A stretch of DNA of 64,000 bases from JAEINY01 sp942490535 (GTDB lineage Bacteria > Bacteroidota > Bacteroidia > Bacteroidales > Marinilabiliaceae), in the NCBI GenBank assembly GCA_942490535.1, contig CALNXQ010000008.1, positions 310,001 to 374,000 on the forward strand. The letters are read 5' to 3'. This document shows, piece after piece, positions 44,714-53,409 of this stretch. Every line of letters starts with the position of its first letter. Positions within the stretch are counted from its first letter, which is position 1. The notes under the pieces were generated by a model. The model saw only the letters and a program-made list of their open reading frames with translations. It ran no database searches and was not told the DNA's origin. The translations under genes and the position numbers were made by a program.

Positions 44714-45562
44714 ATGAAAATCATCCTTTTTGCTTTGCTAACCGGTATTATCTTGTCAGGATGCACCCAAAAACCAAAACCATCACCCAATTCGAAGATT
44801 AAAGCCACTTATCATACACATCCTGCACCAAAGGAAGTCACTGTCATGGAATTATTCACCAGTGAAGGGTGCTCTTCCTGTCCACCGGTTCAAAAAGAAT
44901 TTAACCGCTTCATTGAAAAGTATCAGGACGATCCGTCGGTCATTTGTTTGATGGAACATGTGGACTACTGGAACAACCTTGTATGGGGCGAAGGCGATTG
45001 TCGGGGCTATTGGGTGGATGAATATGCCAGTGGTTTCTACACCGACCGTCAATTTGCCTATGCGAAAAAACTGGATACCATTCCTGCTACGCCGGAACTC
45101 TTTATTAATGGGGTGGAAATGGTAGCCAGTCCCGATTTTGACAGTTGCGAAGCCATGCTGAAGAAGCACCAGGTCAAACAAGCCTTTGACATTCAGCTCA
45201 CGCTAAACGAATACGTAATGGACTCCAACAAGGCGTTATTGGTAGATTTCAAAACCATGATTGACACCAGCTACCAGACGAAAAAACCATTTTGGCCTTC
45301 TTTAATCGTCTTTTTGGTAAAAGAACATGCAGAAAAAACACCGGACCGTGCTGAAAATTGCGGCACCCTGCTGGTGGGTCGAAACATTGCCCTCACCATG
45401 GCTTCGGCTACTTTGCGTAAAAGCAATCATGGCACACTGGCTTTGCGGGTACCCGAGGGAACGGATTTAACTTCGTGTAAAATCATGGCCATCGTTCAAA
45501 ATTTGTATTCCTTAGACATTATTGGCGGAACCACCGGTTTTGAATTAGCTGCCGCTGAATAA
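44714..45562 (+). CDS. DUF1223 thioredoxin-like exported lipoprotein
   Basis: 282 residues with lipoprotein signal MKIILFALLTGIILSGC. The mature part matches DUF1223: VMELFTSEGCSSCPPVQKEF (about 44-63, a CxxC in a thioredoxin-like fold), HVDYWNNLVWGEGDC (about 79-93) and ATPELFINGVEMVAS (about 128-142). The CSSC pair suggests redox activity in the cell envelope, but no substrate is known. It is followed by a short unrelated lipoprotein-like gene after 52 bp. Confidence 0.88.
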   Translation: MKIILFALLTGIILSGCTQKPKPSPNSKIKATYHTHPAPKEVTVMELFTSEGCSSCPPVQKEFNRFIEKYQDDPSVICLMEHVDYWNNLVWGEGDCRGYWVDEYASGFYTDRQFAYAKKLDTIPATPELFINGVEMVASPDFDSCEAMLKKHQVKQAFDIQLTLNEYVMDSNKALLVDFKTMIDTSYQTKKPFWPSLIVFLVKEHAEKTPDRAENCGTLLVGRNIALTMASATLRKSNHGTLALRVPEGTDLTSCKIMAIVQNLYSLDIIGGTTGFELAAAE

Positions 45563-45614
45563 TCAACAGTTTGACTGTACACGTATTAAAACGACACATC
45601 CAATTCCTTTTGCA

Positions 45615-46070
45615 ATGAAAATATCACTTCCAGGCGTCGTGGTGATCAGCCTTCTTGCCGGTGTGAGATGCCATGCGCCCACATCCTCCCTTAAACATTC
45701 CATAAGCAGAAACTATTCGATGGATGTTTCGGGCATGAACGTTTCTGTTGAAAATTCAACAGAAACTGCATTTGATTGTTATGCCACTTTGTTACCGTTG
45801 ACTCTCACCGAAATGGAATTGTCTTATAAAGTACTGAACCAATCCTTCCCCCAAGGCTGGGACATTGCATTTTGCGACAACCAAGGCTGCCATCTGGCCG
45901 TTCCTGATTCATGCGTCCTCGCCCCTATGACTTCCAACCACGACCTCCAACACCGACAACTGAAGTTGATGGTGCAAACCAATGGCATGGGTGGAAAAGG
46001 ATCCCTTTCGCTGTTATTGTACGAAAAAGGGATCCACACACCGGACACACTCGTATTTCGAATTCAGTAA
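45615..46070 (+). CDS. Small exported hypothetical protein
   Basis: 151 residues. A hydrophobic N-terminus (MKISLPGVVVISLLAGVRC) resembles a signal peptide, and the Cys at 19 may be a weak lipobox. The rest (about 30-151) looks like an all-beta Ig-like domain with SVENSTETAFDCYATLLPLTLTEMEL and a conserved-looking SFPQGWDIAFCDNQGC segment holding two cysteines. I recognise no specific family beyond that. Same strand as DUF1223, 52 bp downstream. Confidence 0.65.
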   Translation: MKISLPGVVVISLLAGVRCHAPTSSLKHSISRNYSMDVSGMNVSVENSTETAFDCYATLLPLTLTEMELSYKVLNQSFPQGWDIAFCDNQGCHLAVPDSCVLAPMTSNHDLQHRQLKLMVQTNGMGGKGSLSLLLYEKGIHTPDTLVFRIQ

Positions 46071-46081
46071 ACGCAGTGCAT

Positions 46082-46116
46082 AAAAAAAACCTAAAGGTCG
46101 CAGGTACCTTTAGGTT
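46082..46116 (-). terminator. Terminator between convergent hypothetical and PHP genes
   Basis: AACCTAAAGGT (46088-46098 on plus) pairs with ACCTTTAGGTT (46106-46116). On the minus strand it runs into eight T, ending the PHP-phosphatase transcript; on plus it could also serve the hypothetical gene. Confidence 0.8.
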
Positions 46117-46140
46117 CTATTTATCTCAAAAAGATTCTGC

Positions 46141-46998
46141 CTAAATTAAAAGGCCTTCCTTCTCAAATTCCACAGCTTCCCATTTACCATTCACAAATTC
46201 ATGCAATTGATGAATACCTGCAGTTTTTAGCATTTGGGCCACTTCTTCAAATCCGTTGGTCAATTTATCAGGATCATGGGCATCGCTATTAATGGTCACC
46301 GGGATGGTTAATTCCTTCAGTAGGGAAAAATGCTCCGGCCCGGGGAACAATAATCCCGTCCGGTAAAAGGCTTTTGTATTGATTTCCACAATCACCCCTT
46401 GCCTGGCCAATAATTCCATGGTTTGCCGCACTTCATCGCGGTACCAGGCTTCATTTTCATCAAACAAGCCAAAGGTTTTATTGTGCATTTTGATCTTATC
46501 CATGTGACCGATGATATCGGGCTGTGCCGTACGAATCATTTCACGCGTCAACTCAAAATACCGCAAAACCGCTTGCTTCATGTCCCCGTTAAAGATCTCC
46601 TGCAAGCCTTTCTGAAACTCATCCGCCGGACCATCAATGGCCCAACGGGTGCCATCCGCCATCTGATCCACAAAATGCACCGATCCCACCGTATAATCCA
46701 ATTGACTATCGATTATTAAGGTATCTACAGGCGTGCGTATGCCCGGAATAAAATCAACTTCCAGGGATTTCAAAATCAGTATCTGATCCTTGTATTTTTC
46801 CTTCAAATCATCCACTTCCTGGAGGTAAGCCTGAAGTTTATCACCCGGCATGGTCCAATCCGTCGTGAAAGGTACCGGCGCATGCGACGATATCCCAATG
46901 GCCGCCATGTTTAACGCCACCGCTTTAATAACATAATCCTCAATGCGTCCCCTGCCATCACAATACGCGCAATGGCCGTGATAATTAGTCCATCTCAT
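46141..46998 (-). CDS. PHP-domain phosphatase (histidinol-phosphatase-like)
   Basis: 285 residues with the PHP metal motifs: NYHGHCAYCDG (HxH, about 5-15), a His in ISSHAPVPF (about 38), a Glu in SLEVDFIPG (about 83), SVHFVD (about 111), GHMDKIKMHN (about 164) and NSDAHDPDKL (about 238). This is the HisK-type fold used for histidinol phosphate hydrolysis. No histidine genes are near, so the substrate is uncertain. It is divergent from release factor 3. Confidence 0.87.
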   Translation of the reverse strand: MRWTNYHGHCAYCDGRGRIEDYVIKAVALNMAAIGISSHAPVPFTTDWTMPGDKLQAYLQEVDDLKEKYKDQILILKSLEVDFIPGIRTPVDTLIIDSQLDYTVGSVHFVDQMADGTRWAIDGPADEFQKGLQEIFNGDMKQAVLRYFELTREMIRTAQPDIIGHMDKIKMHNKTFGLFDENEAWYRDEVRQTMELLARQGVIVEINTKAFYRTGLLFPGPEHFSLLKELTIPVTINSDAHDPDKLTNGFEEVAQMLKTAGIHQLHEFVNGKWEAVEFEKEGLLI

Positions 46999-47137
46999 AT
47001 AAAAATAGTCCGTTTATGTCAATTTTGTAATAAAGAGCATTTCAAATTAAAACAAAATTCAGGACAGATGTTTCAATTTATAGTGATTTTTTCCATAAAC
47101 ATTTGGAAAATCCAAACGTCTATTAGTGACGAATGTG

Positions 47138-47145
47138 TAAATTTG
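47138..47145 (+). promoter_or_regulatory. Candidate -7 element for the RF3 gene
   Basis: TAAATTTG fits TAnnTTTG and ends 23 bp before the chosen ATG at 47169. Its position inside the longer open frame argues against the upstream start. Confidence 0.45.
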
Positions 47146-47168
47146 CACCCTGCAAAAAGAAAAGGAAA

Positions 47169-48746
47169 ATGGGTTTTATCGAAGAAATTAAAAGACGACG
47201 GACATTTGCCATCATAAGTCACCCGGATGCGGGAAAAACAACACTCACTGAAAAATTATTGCTTTTTGGGGGTGCCATCCATGTGGCAGGTGCTGTTAAA
47301 TCAAATAAAATAAAAAAAACCGCCACTTCCGATTTCATGGAAATTGAGAAGCAACGGGGTATTTCGGTGGCCACCTCGGTCATGGGCTTTGAATATGATG
47401 GGTTTAAAGTAAACATTCTGGATACCCCCGGTCACCAGGATTTTGCGGAAGATACCTTTCGTACACTCACGGCAGTAGATAGTGTGATCATCGTGGTGGA
47501 TGCCGCCAAAGGGGTAGAAACGCAAACCCGGAAGCTCATGGAAGTGTGCCGCATGCGCAAGACTCCGGTCATTGTATTCATCAATAAAATGGACCGCCCC
47601 AGCAAAGATCCCTTCGATTTGCTGGATGAAGTGGAAGAAGAATTAAAAATTAAGGTTCGTCCGCTAAGTTGGCCCATTGGCAACGGCACCGAATTCAAAG
47701 GTGTCTATAACTTACTGGAAGAAAACCTCTACCTGTTTGAACCCAATAAACAAACCCTTGAAGAAGGCATAAGCATTCAAAATGTGCACGATGAAGGCGT
47801 GACCAAACTGATTGGCGAAATCTCTGCCCAACTCATTCGCGAAGAACTGGAGCTGGTGGAAGGCGTCTATCCGGAATTTGATATCAACACCTATCTGGCG
47901 GGTGAAGTGGCTCCCGTTTTCTTTGGTAGTGCGCTAAATAACTTTGGCGTGCGTGAATTATTACACTGTTTTTTAAAAATTGCCCCTTCGCCTCGTCCCT
48001 CAACAGCGGAAGAGCGTCAGGTGAATCCAGATGAAACCAAATTTTCAGGTTTTGTTTTTAAAATTCATGCCAACATGGATCCCAATCACCGTAACCGACT
48101 AGCCTTCCTGAAGATCTGTTCCGGTAAATTTGAGCGTAATACCAACTATTTCCATGTGGGCTTGGGTAAGAATATGAAGTTTTCCAGCCCAACGGCGTTT
48201 ATGGCCGATAAGAAATCCATTATTGACGAAGCTTACCCGGGAGATATCGTGGGGATACCCGATTCGGGAAACTTTAAAATTGGCGACACACTGACGGGTG
48301 GTGAAAAACTCCATTACAAAGGCTTGCCCAGTTTCTCACCCGAGCTATTCCGTTACATTGAGAATGCCGATCCCATGAAGTCCAAACAGCTGGCCAAAGG
48401 GGTTGATCAATTGATGGATGAAGGCGTGGCCCAATTATTTGTGAGCCAGTTTAACGGCCGTAAAGTAATCGGTACGGTTGGTGCGCTGCAGTTTGAGGTA
48501 ATTCAATACCGTTTATTGCACGAGTATGGCGCCTCCTGTCGCTATGAACCCATTAACCTTTATAAAGCCTGCTGGTTAAGAAGTACGGACAAAGCGCAGT
48601 TGGAAGATTTTAAGAAACGGAAGCATCAATACATGGCCAAAGATAAACATGGCCGCGATGTATTCATGGCTGATTCGGGTTACATGCTACAAATGGCCCA
48701 GGACAACTTTAAAAACATAGAATTCCATTTCACTTCCGAATTCTAA
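47169..48746 (+). CDS. prfC: Peptide chain release factor 3
   Basis: The start at 47169 gives MGFIEEIKRRRTFAIISHPDAGKTTLTEKLL, matching RF3 N-termini. 525 residues of the translational GTPase family: G1 SHPDAGKTT, switch region KQRGISVATSVMGFEY, G3 DTPGHQDFAEDTFRTL, G4 FINKMDR. Domains II and III follow with FVSQFNGRKVIGTVGALQFEVIQYRL. RF3 releases RF1/RF2 from the ribosome after termination. It has its own promoter element and terminator. Confidence 0.97.
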   Translation: MGFIEEIKRRRTFAIISHPDAGKTTLTEKLLLFGGAIHVAGAVKSNKIKKTATSDFMEIEKQRGISVATSVMGFEYDGFKVNILDTPGHQDFAEDTFRTLTAVDSVIIVVDAAKGVETQTRKLMEVCRMRKTPVIVFINKMDRPSKDPFDLLDEVEEELKIKVRPLSWPIGNGTEFKGVYNLLEENLYLFEPNKQTLEEGISIQNVHDEGVTKLIGEISAQLIREELELVEGVYPEFDINTYLAGEVAPVFFGSALNNFGVRELLHCFLKIAPSPRPSTAEERQVNPDETKFSGFVFKIHANMDPNHRNRLAFLKICSGKFERNTNYFHVGLGKNMKFSSPTAFMADKKSIIDEAYPGDIVGIPDSGNFKIGDTLTGGEKLHYKGLPSFSPELFRYIENADPMKSKQLAKGVDQLMDEGVAQLFVSQFNGRKVIGTVGALQFEVIQYRLLHEYGASCRYEPINLYKACWLRSTDKAQLEDFKKRKHQYMAKDKHGRDVFMADSGYMLQMAQDNFKNIEFHFTSEF

Positions 48747-48767
48747 TCGTTTAAACGACTATACATT

Positions 48768-48804
48768 AAAGCACGTAAGCCAGGGTAGGCTTGCGTGCTT
48801 TTAT
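48768..48804 (+). terminator. Terminator of prfC
   Basis: AAAGCACGTAAGCC (48768-48781) pairs with GGCTTGCGTGCTTT (from 48788) with one mismatch, loop AGGGTA, followed by TTATTT. It starts 22 bp after the RF3 stop. Confidence 0.85.
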
Positions 48805-48841
48805 TTAAGCCACCATCGGGCCTTAAATAACCCGTTAACTA

Positions 48842-48872
48842 TTTCACGATTAAAAGGAATAACTTACCTTTG
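48842..48872 (+). promoter_or_regulatory. Promoter of the FlK-like thioesterase
   Basis: TTTC (48842-48845), 19 bp, TACCTTTG (48865-48872). The -7 element matches TAnnTTTG exactly and lies 28 bp before the start codon. Confidence 0.6.
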
Positions 48873-48900
48873 ATACACTAACACCATTGAGGCAAAAAAC

Positions 48901-49323
48901 ATGTTTTCACTTTCAAATAAAATAACCGGTAAACAAAAGATGGTTCAGCTGCTGCTTAACGAAGGCATTCAGTTAACGGTTGAACACGTGGTTGAACAAG
49001 CGCAGCTGGCGGCATCCATTGGAACCGGACAAGTTAATGTATTAGCCACATCGGCCATGATTGCCATCATGGAGAAGACATGCGTTGAATTAATTGCATC
49101 CGGAATGCCAGAAGGATGCGATAGCGTGAGTGCCGAAATGAATGTAAAGCATCTTAATCCGGTTAAAGAAGGCGATACTATCCTCTGTAAGGCCCACCTC
49201 AAATTTATCGATGTCAATAAACTCTTTTTTGACGTGGTGGTATTGGATGCCCATAACAATACCATTGGCATTGGAGCCCATGAACGGTTTGTGGTCGATT
49301 TAAGCCAATTTATGGCCAAATAA
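48901..49323 (+). CDS. FlK-like hotdog thioesterase
   Basis: 140 residues fitting the fluoroacetyl-CoA-thioesterase-like subgroup of the hotdog fold. LATSAMIAIMEKTCVEL (about 43-59) is followed by SVSAEMNVKHLNPVKEGDTI (about 74-93) and the C-terminal GIGAHERFVVD. The Thr/Glu/His triad positions appear as Ser-Ala-Met (Ser in the Thr place), Glu in IMEK and His in VKHL or GAHER. Members hydrolyse short acyl-CoAs; substrate here is unknown. Confidence 0.85.
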   Translation: MFSLSNKITGKQKMVQLLLNEGIQLTVEHVVEQAQLAASIGTGQVNVLATSAMIAIMEKTCVELIASGMPEGCDSVSAEMNVKHLNPVKEGDTILCKAHLKFIDVNKLFFDVVVLDAHNNTIGIGAHERFVVDLSQFMAK

Positions 49324-49414
49324 TTATTCCCCGGCATATGTTCGTTTCTTTCCAAGCAAACTCCTATTTTCGCTGCCGAAACTCATTTTGTTTGATCATT
49401 AACTAAATCCATTA

Positions 49415-49996
49415 ATGTTAGCAGCTGATAGTTTTCTGTTCACCTATGTGGCCATTCCGGCACTTATTTTTCTTGCGCGCGTAGCGGATGTATCCATCGG
49501 AACCATCCGTATTGTTTTTGTGTCAAAAGGCTTAAAAATATTAGCTCCCGTGTTGGGCTTTTTTGAAATATTGATCTGGCTGATGGCCATGTCAAAAATT
49601 TTCGAAAACCTGGATAATTGGTTTTACTTCATCGCTTATGCTGGCGGTTTCGCCACCGGCAATTACATCGGATTAAAAATTGAAGAACGATTGGCTTTGG
49701 GGTATGTGAACATTCGCATCATCACCCAAAAATCAGGGGCTGATCTCATCGCTAAACTTGCCGAAAAAGGGTATGGCGTGACTTACATGAATGCACATGG
49801 CAGCAAAGGGCAAGTCAATGTTATTTATTGCGTTCTTAAGCGGAAAAACATTGACGACATCACGGCCATGATCAAAGAATTTAATCCCAAGGCTTTTTAT
49901 ACCATGGAAGACATCCGATTTGCCAATTCAGGGGTCTTTCCGGCACGATCGATGGCGCAAAATTATTCCTCTTTCCCTGTACGAAAAGGAAAATAG
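49415..49996 (+). CDS. UPF0316/DUF2179-type membrane protein
   Basis: 193 residues. Three transmembrane segments lie in the first ~95 residues (FTYVAIPALIFLARVADVSI, LAPVLGFFEILIWLMAM, WFYFIAYAGGFATGNYIGL). A cytoplasmic DUF2179-like domain follows (ITQKSGADLIAKLAEKGYGVTYMNAHGSKGQVNVIYCVLKRK, about 105-150). The RVADVSIGTIRIVFVSKG motif is typical of UPF0316. Function is not known. The IS256 element lies 40 bp beyond its stop codon and leaves the gene intact. Confidence 0.88.
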   Translation: MLAADSFLFTYVAIPALIFLARVADVSIGTIRIVFVSKGLKILAPVLGFFEILIWLMAMSKIFENLDNWFYFIAYAGGFATGNYIGLKIEERLALGYVNIRIITQKSGADLIAKLAEKGYGVTYMNAHGSKGQVNVIYCVLKRKNIDDITAMIKEFNPKAFYTMEDIRFANSGVFPARSMAQNYSSFPVRKGK

Positions 49997-50035
49997 AGAC
50001 CTCTCATTCCAGATTCATCCAACACGATTCAAAAT

Positions 50036-51509
50036 GAGAGTGTTCATAACTCTGTGTCAAGCCAAAGTATAAAAAATATATTTTCGCAATATGACAAAAG
50101 AATTTGATTACACTCAATTTAAAGAAGAAGCCATCCGTGGCATAAAGGAAGGAAAAAGTTTTAGTGGAGAAGACAATGTAATGTTGCCTATGATCAAGGA
50201 TTTGCTAGAAAGTGCCATGAAGGCAGAATTAGATATCCATATGGAATCGGAACGAGCCCAAGATGGTCAGAGTCCAGCAAACAGAAAAAATGGAAAAACT
50301 ACTAAGACTATAAAAAGTGCCTACGGATCCTTCAGTCTCGATACTCCGCGAGATAGGAACAGTACTTTTTCACCTCAGATAGTTGAAAAACAACAAACGT
50401 TTTTAGGAGATGCTTTACAAGACAATATCATTTCCATGTATAGCAAAGGTCTTAGCTATAAAGACATCCAAGATCATTTTGAATCTTTATATGGCACTAA
50501 AATTTCCAAAGGAAAATTAACCGAAATCACCGACAGGATATTACCAGAGTTAGAAACCTGGAAAAATCGCCAATTAGAGCCTATATATTCTATTGTATGG
50601 TTAGATGCCCTACACTATAGTGTACGCGAAAATAATATGACAGTAAAAAAGGCTGTTTATGTTATTCTTGGGTATGATATGTATGGTAAGAAAGATATTT
50701 TAGGGTTGTATATAGGAGCCAGTGAGAGCTCTAAATTTTGGTTAAGTGTTTTAGAGGATCTCCAGAATCGAGGCGTACAAGATATTTTAATTGCTTGTAT
50801 GGATAACTTAAGTGGTTTTACCCAAGCTGTAGAATCGATTTATCCACTAACAGACATACAACTGTGTGTTATTCATCAAATTCGAAATAGTATGAAGTAT
50901 GTCTCCCATAAAAATTCGAAGTTCGTAATGGCAGGCTTAAAGAATATTTATAAAGCTCCAAATTTGGCTGCAGCATCTAAAGCTATGGACGAATTTGAAT
51001 CTAATTGGAATGATAAATATCCCCTGATTGTTAAATCGTGGAGGAATAATTGGCTACACTTGACTCGATTTTTTGATTACTCAAAAGATATAAGGCGAAT
51101 CATGTATACCACAAATATAATTGAAGGTTTTAATAGGCAATTAAGGAAATACACGAAAACAAAAGGTGCTTTTGCGGGCGACAATGCATTAATGAAACTA
51201 TTGTATGTGGCCTCCATGAATATTAGCGAAAAATGGACAGTTAAACCAGCTAATTGGGGACTAGTACAACAACAATTAATAATAAAATTTGAAGAAAGAT
51301 GTGGGGTATCCTATTAAAGAAGAGGTAGTCACCTCAATAGCAAAAGCAAAAATAAGTTATTTTACGAACCCGTCAAGGGTATATAAACGGCTTCGTTCCT
51401 CGCCGCCCCTGACAGAACCCTAAAATAACCTGGTAATGCTATTGAAATTGAGGTTCAAAAAAAATATTAACAAGCAAAACGGCTCTGACACAGAATTATG
51501 AACATACCC
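50036..51509 (+). mobile_element. IS256-family insertion sequence with perfect 8-bp target duplication
   Basis: The ends are inverted repeats sharing TGTTCATAA, one variable base, then TCTGTGTCA. They start at 50036 on plus (GAGAGTGTTC) and at 51509 on minus (GGGTATGTTC). TTCAAAAT stands directly outside both ends (50028-50035 and 51510-51517), an exact 8-bp target duplication, the length expected for IS256. Length 1474 bp with a single intact transposase. A ~190-bp non-coding tail follows the transposase and contains an imperfect long inverted repeat (GTTATTTTACGAACCCGTC near 51357 against its partner ending near 51430). The perfect duplication suggests recent insertion. Confidence 0.92.
50091..51317 (+). 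CDS. IS256-family transposase
   Basis: 408 residues, full length. Typical features are the N-terminal LPMIKDLLESAMKAELDIHM, NRKNGKTTKTIKSAYGSFSLDTPRDR (about 64-90), the DDE core SIVWLDALHYSVREN (first Asp, about 171) and DILIACMDNLSGFTQAVESIYP (second Asp, about 240). The IS256 signature around CVIHQIRNSMKYV (about 263) is also present. The C-terminal NIIEGFNRQLRKYTKTKGAF carries the Glu. The coding sequence is more AT-rich than its neighbours, as expected for a mobile gene. Confidence 0.95.
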   Translation: MTKEFDYTQFKEEAIRGIKEGKSFSGEDNVMLPMIKDLLESAMKAELDIHMESERAQDGQSPANRKNGKTTKTIKSAYGSFSLDTPRDRNSTFSPQIVEKQQTFLGDALQDNIISMYSKGLSYKDIQDHFESLYGTKISKGKLTEITDRILPELETWKNRQLEPIYSIVWLDALHYSVRENNMTVKKAVYVILGYDMYGKKDILGLYIGASESSKFWLSVLEDLQNRGVQDILIACMDNLSGFTQAVESIYPLTDIQLCVIHQIRNSMKYVSHKNSKFVMAGLKNIYKAPNLAAASKAMDEFESNWNDKYPLIVKSWRNNWLHLTRFFDYSKDIRRIMYTTNIIEGFNRQLRKYTKTKGAFAGDNALMKLLYVASMNISEKWTVKPANWGLVQQQLIIKFEERCGVSY

Positions 51510-51576
51510 TTCAAAATTGGCCGTTTATTAATTTTTAGAAGTCTCTTTAGTCCTAAGTAGACTGAATTAATTTTAA

Positions 51577-51787
51577 ATGGAGCCTTTTGAGGGCTAACAG
51601 GAAGCATGGAAAAAAATCAATGGCCCACTTGTAACCTAAGATGGGCCGTCTACAATTGTTGATGGGCTTTTTGAGGCCACATATGAGACATTTACAATTT
51701 TTGATGGGCATTTTGAGACCTCAGATGGGCCAATAAAATTTTTAAATGCGCCTTTTGAGGCTGAAGATGAGGCATCGTTAAAAAAAC
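51577..51787. repeat. 21-bp-period degenerate tandem repeat array
   Basis: Modules starting ATGNGNC begin at 51620, 51641, 51662, 51683, 51704, 51725, 51746 and 51767, exactly 21 bp apart, alternating between two module types so that the effective unit is 42 bp (AATTTTTGATGGGC..., TTTTGAGGCC...). A further related module at 51577 is one base out of phase. The plus frame reads as leucine-rich heptads but has stop codons, so a protein is unlikely. It lies between the IS256 element and the exonuclease gene; the rest of this gap (51518-51576 and 51788-51891) holds nothing I recognise. Confidence 0.8.
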
Positions 51788-51891
51788 TCATTCATTGACG
51801 ACGTAAATCATCCACGAAAAGATTTTGTTTGCCTTTATACGCTTTTAGTGATCTGATATCAAATATAGGTATGCCTCCTGCATAAACACCA

Positions 51892-53259
51892 TCAATAAGG
51901 TACTATTTTTTTGTACTTTTTAGTGCGCAGACAATTGGTGATGATGACTTTGGCATCCCGGTTATCATCAGCCCTTTGAATGTACTCCTTAAATTGAGCC
52001 GGTGATTCAATGGTTTCATCCCGATCAATGAAACCGTACCCCAGGTAACTCCCGTTTTCAATCACCACCACCGCCATTTCATCGGGCCGGCGCCCTTTAT
52101 CCATGATCACTAAATTTTTATAGCCATAAGACAATTTTTCCAGCAACTGCGTGGCACGTTTGTTATAAGTATCGGCTGATTCTTCCCCATTGCAAGCCCC
52201 CCGGCACATTTTTATCTGGTATTGAAAGCAACCGTGTTTACCTTCGTACAAACCGCACAATTGTTGACACAATTCAAATTCATCAATCCACGAAAACAAT
52301 CTTTCCCGTGCTTCCTGCATGGTTTCAAAAGTAGCATCCGGCACATCCACCCCATCATTGGCTTTTAACAGAAAACGAAGGTAGCCTTTGCGATCCATGT
52401 AATGGTATAAGCCCAATTGATTCCGCGGACGCCGTTGGGCCCGATTAAAATGCGGTTTATGAGCCTTTATTTCTTCCGATTCCTTCAAAAGAGCCACCAA
52501 CTCACTTCCGGTTACATCGTACGAAATAGCGGCTGTATGAAGCTTCATTTCCAATCCTTTTTTTGTTTTAGGATTGCCCAGATGGGTGATGATGCGATTA
52601 CGTATGTTTTTACTCTTCCCAATGTAAATGATGTCACCCTTTTCATTATGCAAATAGTAAACACCTGTCTCAGTGGTTAGCCGGCGAATATCCTCAATGG
52701 CCAGGTCGGCATGTAAACCGTCTGCACTGAAGGATGTATAGGGATCCTCCGGGTTCAGAAGGCCGTTATTCTTTGACAACAGAATCTCAAAAAGCTGAAC
52801 CGTAGCCAAGGCATCGCCCGCGGCCCGGTGACGGGCATCATTACCAATGCCTAATGCCGGACAAATCTTACCCAAACTGTAAGAGGCATGGCCGGGCAAT
52901 AATTTCCGGCTTAATTTAACCGTACAAATGGTAGGCATCTCAAAAGGATAACCCAAACTTTTAAATTCTTCCCGAATGAAGCCATAATCAAAACCAGCAT
53001 TGTGCGCCACAAAAACACTTCCTTCACAGATGTTCACAATGTCTTTGGCCACTTGATAAAATAAGGGGGCTGATTCCACCATTTCATTGGTAATACCCGT
53101 TAAACCGGTAATAAAAGGAGGAATGTAACATTCCGGATTAATCAGCGTGACAAATTCATCGACAATGCGTTCGCCATCGTGTTTATAAATGGCAATCTCC
53201 GTGATTTTCCCTTTATCAAAATTCCCGCCAGTGGTTTCAATATCTACAATTACATACAT
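51892..53259 (-). CDS. DEDDh exonuclease fused to a GIY-YIG endonuclease domain
   Basis: 455 residues. The first ~170 are a DnaQ-like 3'-5' exonuclease: IVDIETTGG (DxE, about 4-12), AHNAGFDYGFIREEF (about 94-108) and RHRAAGDALATVQLF (about 138-152). Residues ~200-280 are a GIY-YIG domain: GVYYLHNEKGDIIYIGKSKNIRNRI, as in UvrC/Cho. The C-terminal ~170 residues resemble the continuation seen in Cho/UvrC-like proteins (CQLCGLYEGKHGCFQYQIKMCRGAC). This epsilon-Cho fusion is known in several phyla and is presumed to act in DNA repair. It is single here, with the 6S-like RNA immediately upstream on the other strand. Confidence 0.88.
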   Translation of the reverse strand: MYVIVDIETTGGNFDKGKITEIAIYKHDGERIVDEFVTLINPECYIPPFITGLTGITNEMVESAPLFYQVAKDIVNICEGSVFVAHNAGFDYGFIREEFKSLGYPFEMPTICTVKLSRKLLPGHASYSLGKICPALGIGNDARHRAAGDALATVQLFEILLSKNNGLLNPEDPYTSFSADGLHADLAIEDIRRLTTETGVYYLHNEKGDIIYIGKSKNIRNRIITHLGNPKTKKGLEMKLHTAAISYDVTGSELVALLKESEEIKAHKPHFNRAQRRPRNQLGLYHYMDRKGYLRFLLKANDGVDVPDATFETMQEARERLFSWIDEFELCQQLCGLYEGKHGCFQYQIKMCRGACNGEESADTYNKRATQLLEKLSYGYKNLVIMDKGRRPDEMAVVVIENGSYLGYGFIDRDETIESPAQFKEYIQRADDNRDAKVIITNCLRTKKYKKIVPY

Positions 53260-53372
53260 AAACTTGCCGTCCTCCCATCAGATTCAAAAAAAGCACCCTG
53301 CTAAAAGTACAAATTTAATAATTTATCCCTCAAAAAGTTCGGTAATCATCCCCGTAATAATTGCTACATACC

Positions 53373-53403
53373 TTGTAAATTCAGGCGTAAAGTACTATCT
53401 TTG
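53373..53403 (+). promoter_or_regulatory. Strong Bacteroidota promoter in front of the candidate 6S-like RNA
   Basis: TTG (53373-53375), 20 bp, TATCTTTG (53396-53403). Both elements match the Bacteroidota housekeeping consensus and no protein frame follows on this strand, so it should start an RNA at about 53410. Confidence 0.7.
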
Positions 53404-53409
53404 AAATAC

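Noticed and set aside
51577..51787. Leucine-rich heptad-repeat protein on the plus strand
   Set aside because: The frame has several in-frame stop codons (for example in the modules at 51620 and 51725) and no start context; called a DNA repeat instead.
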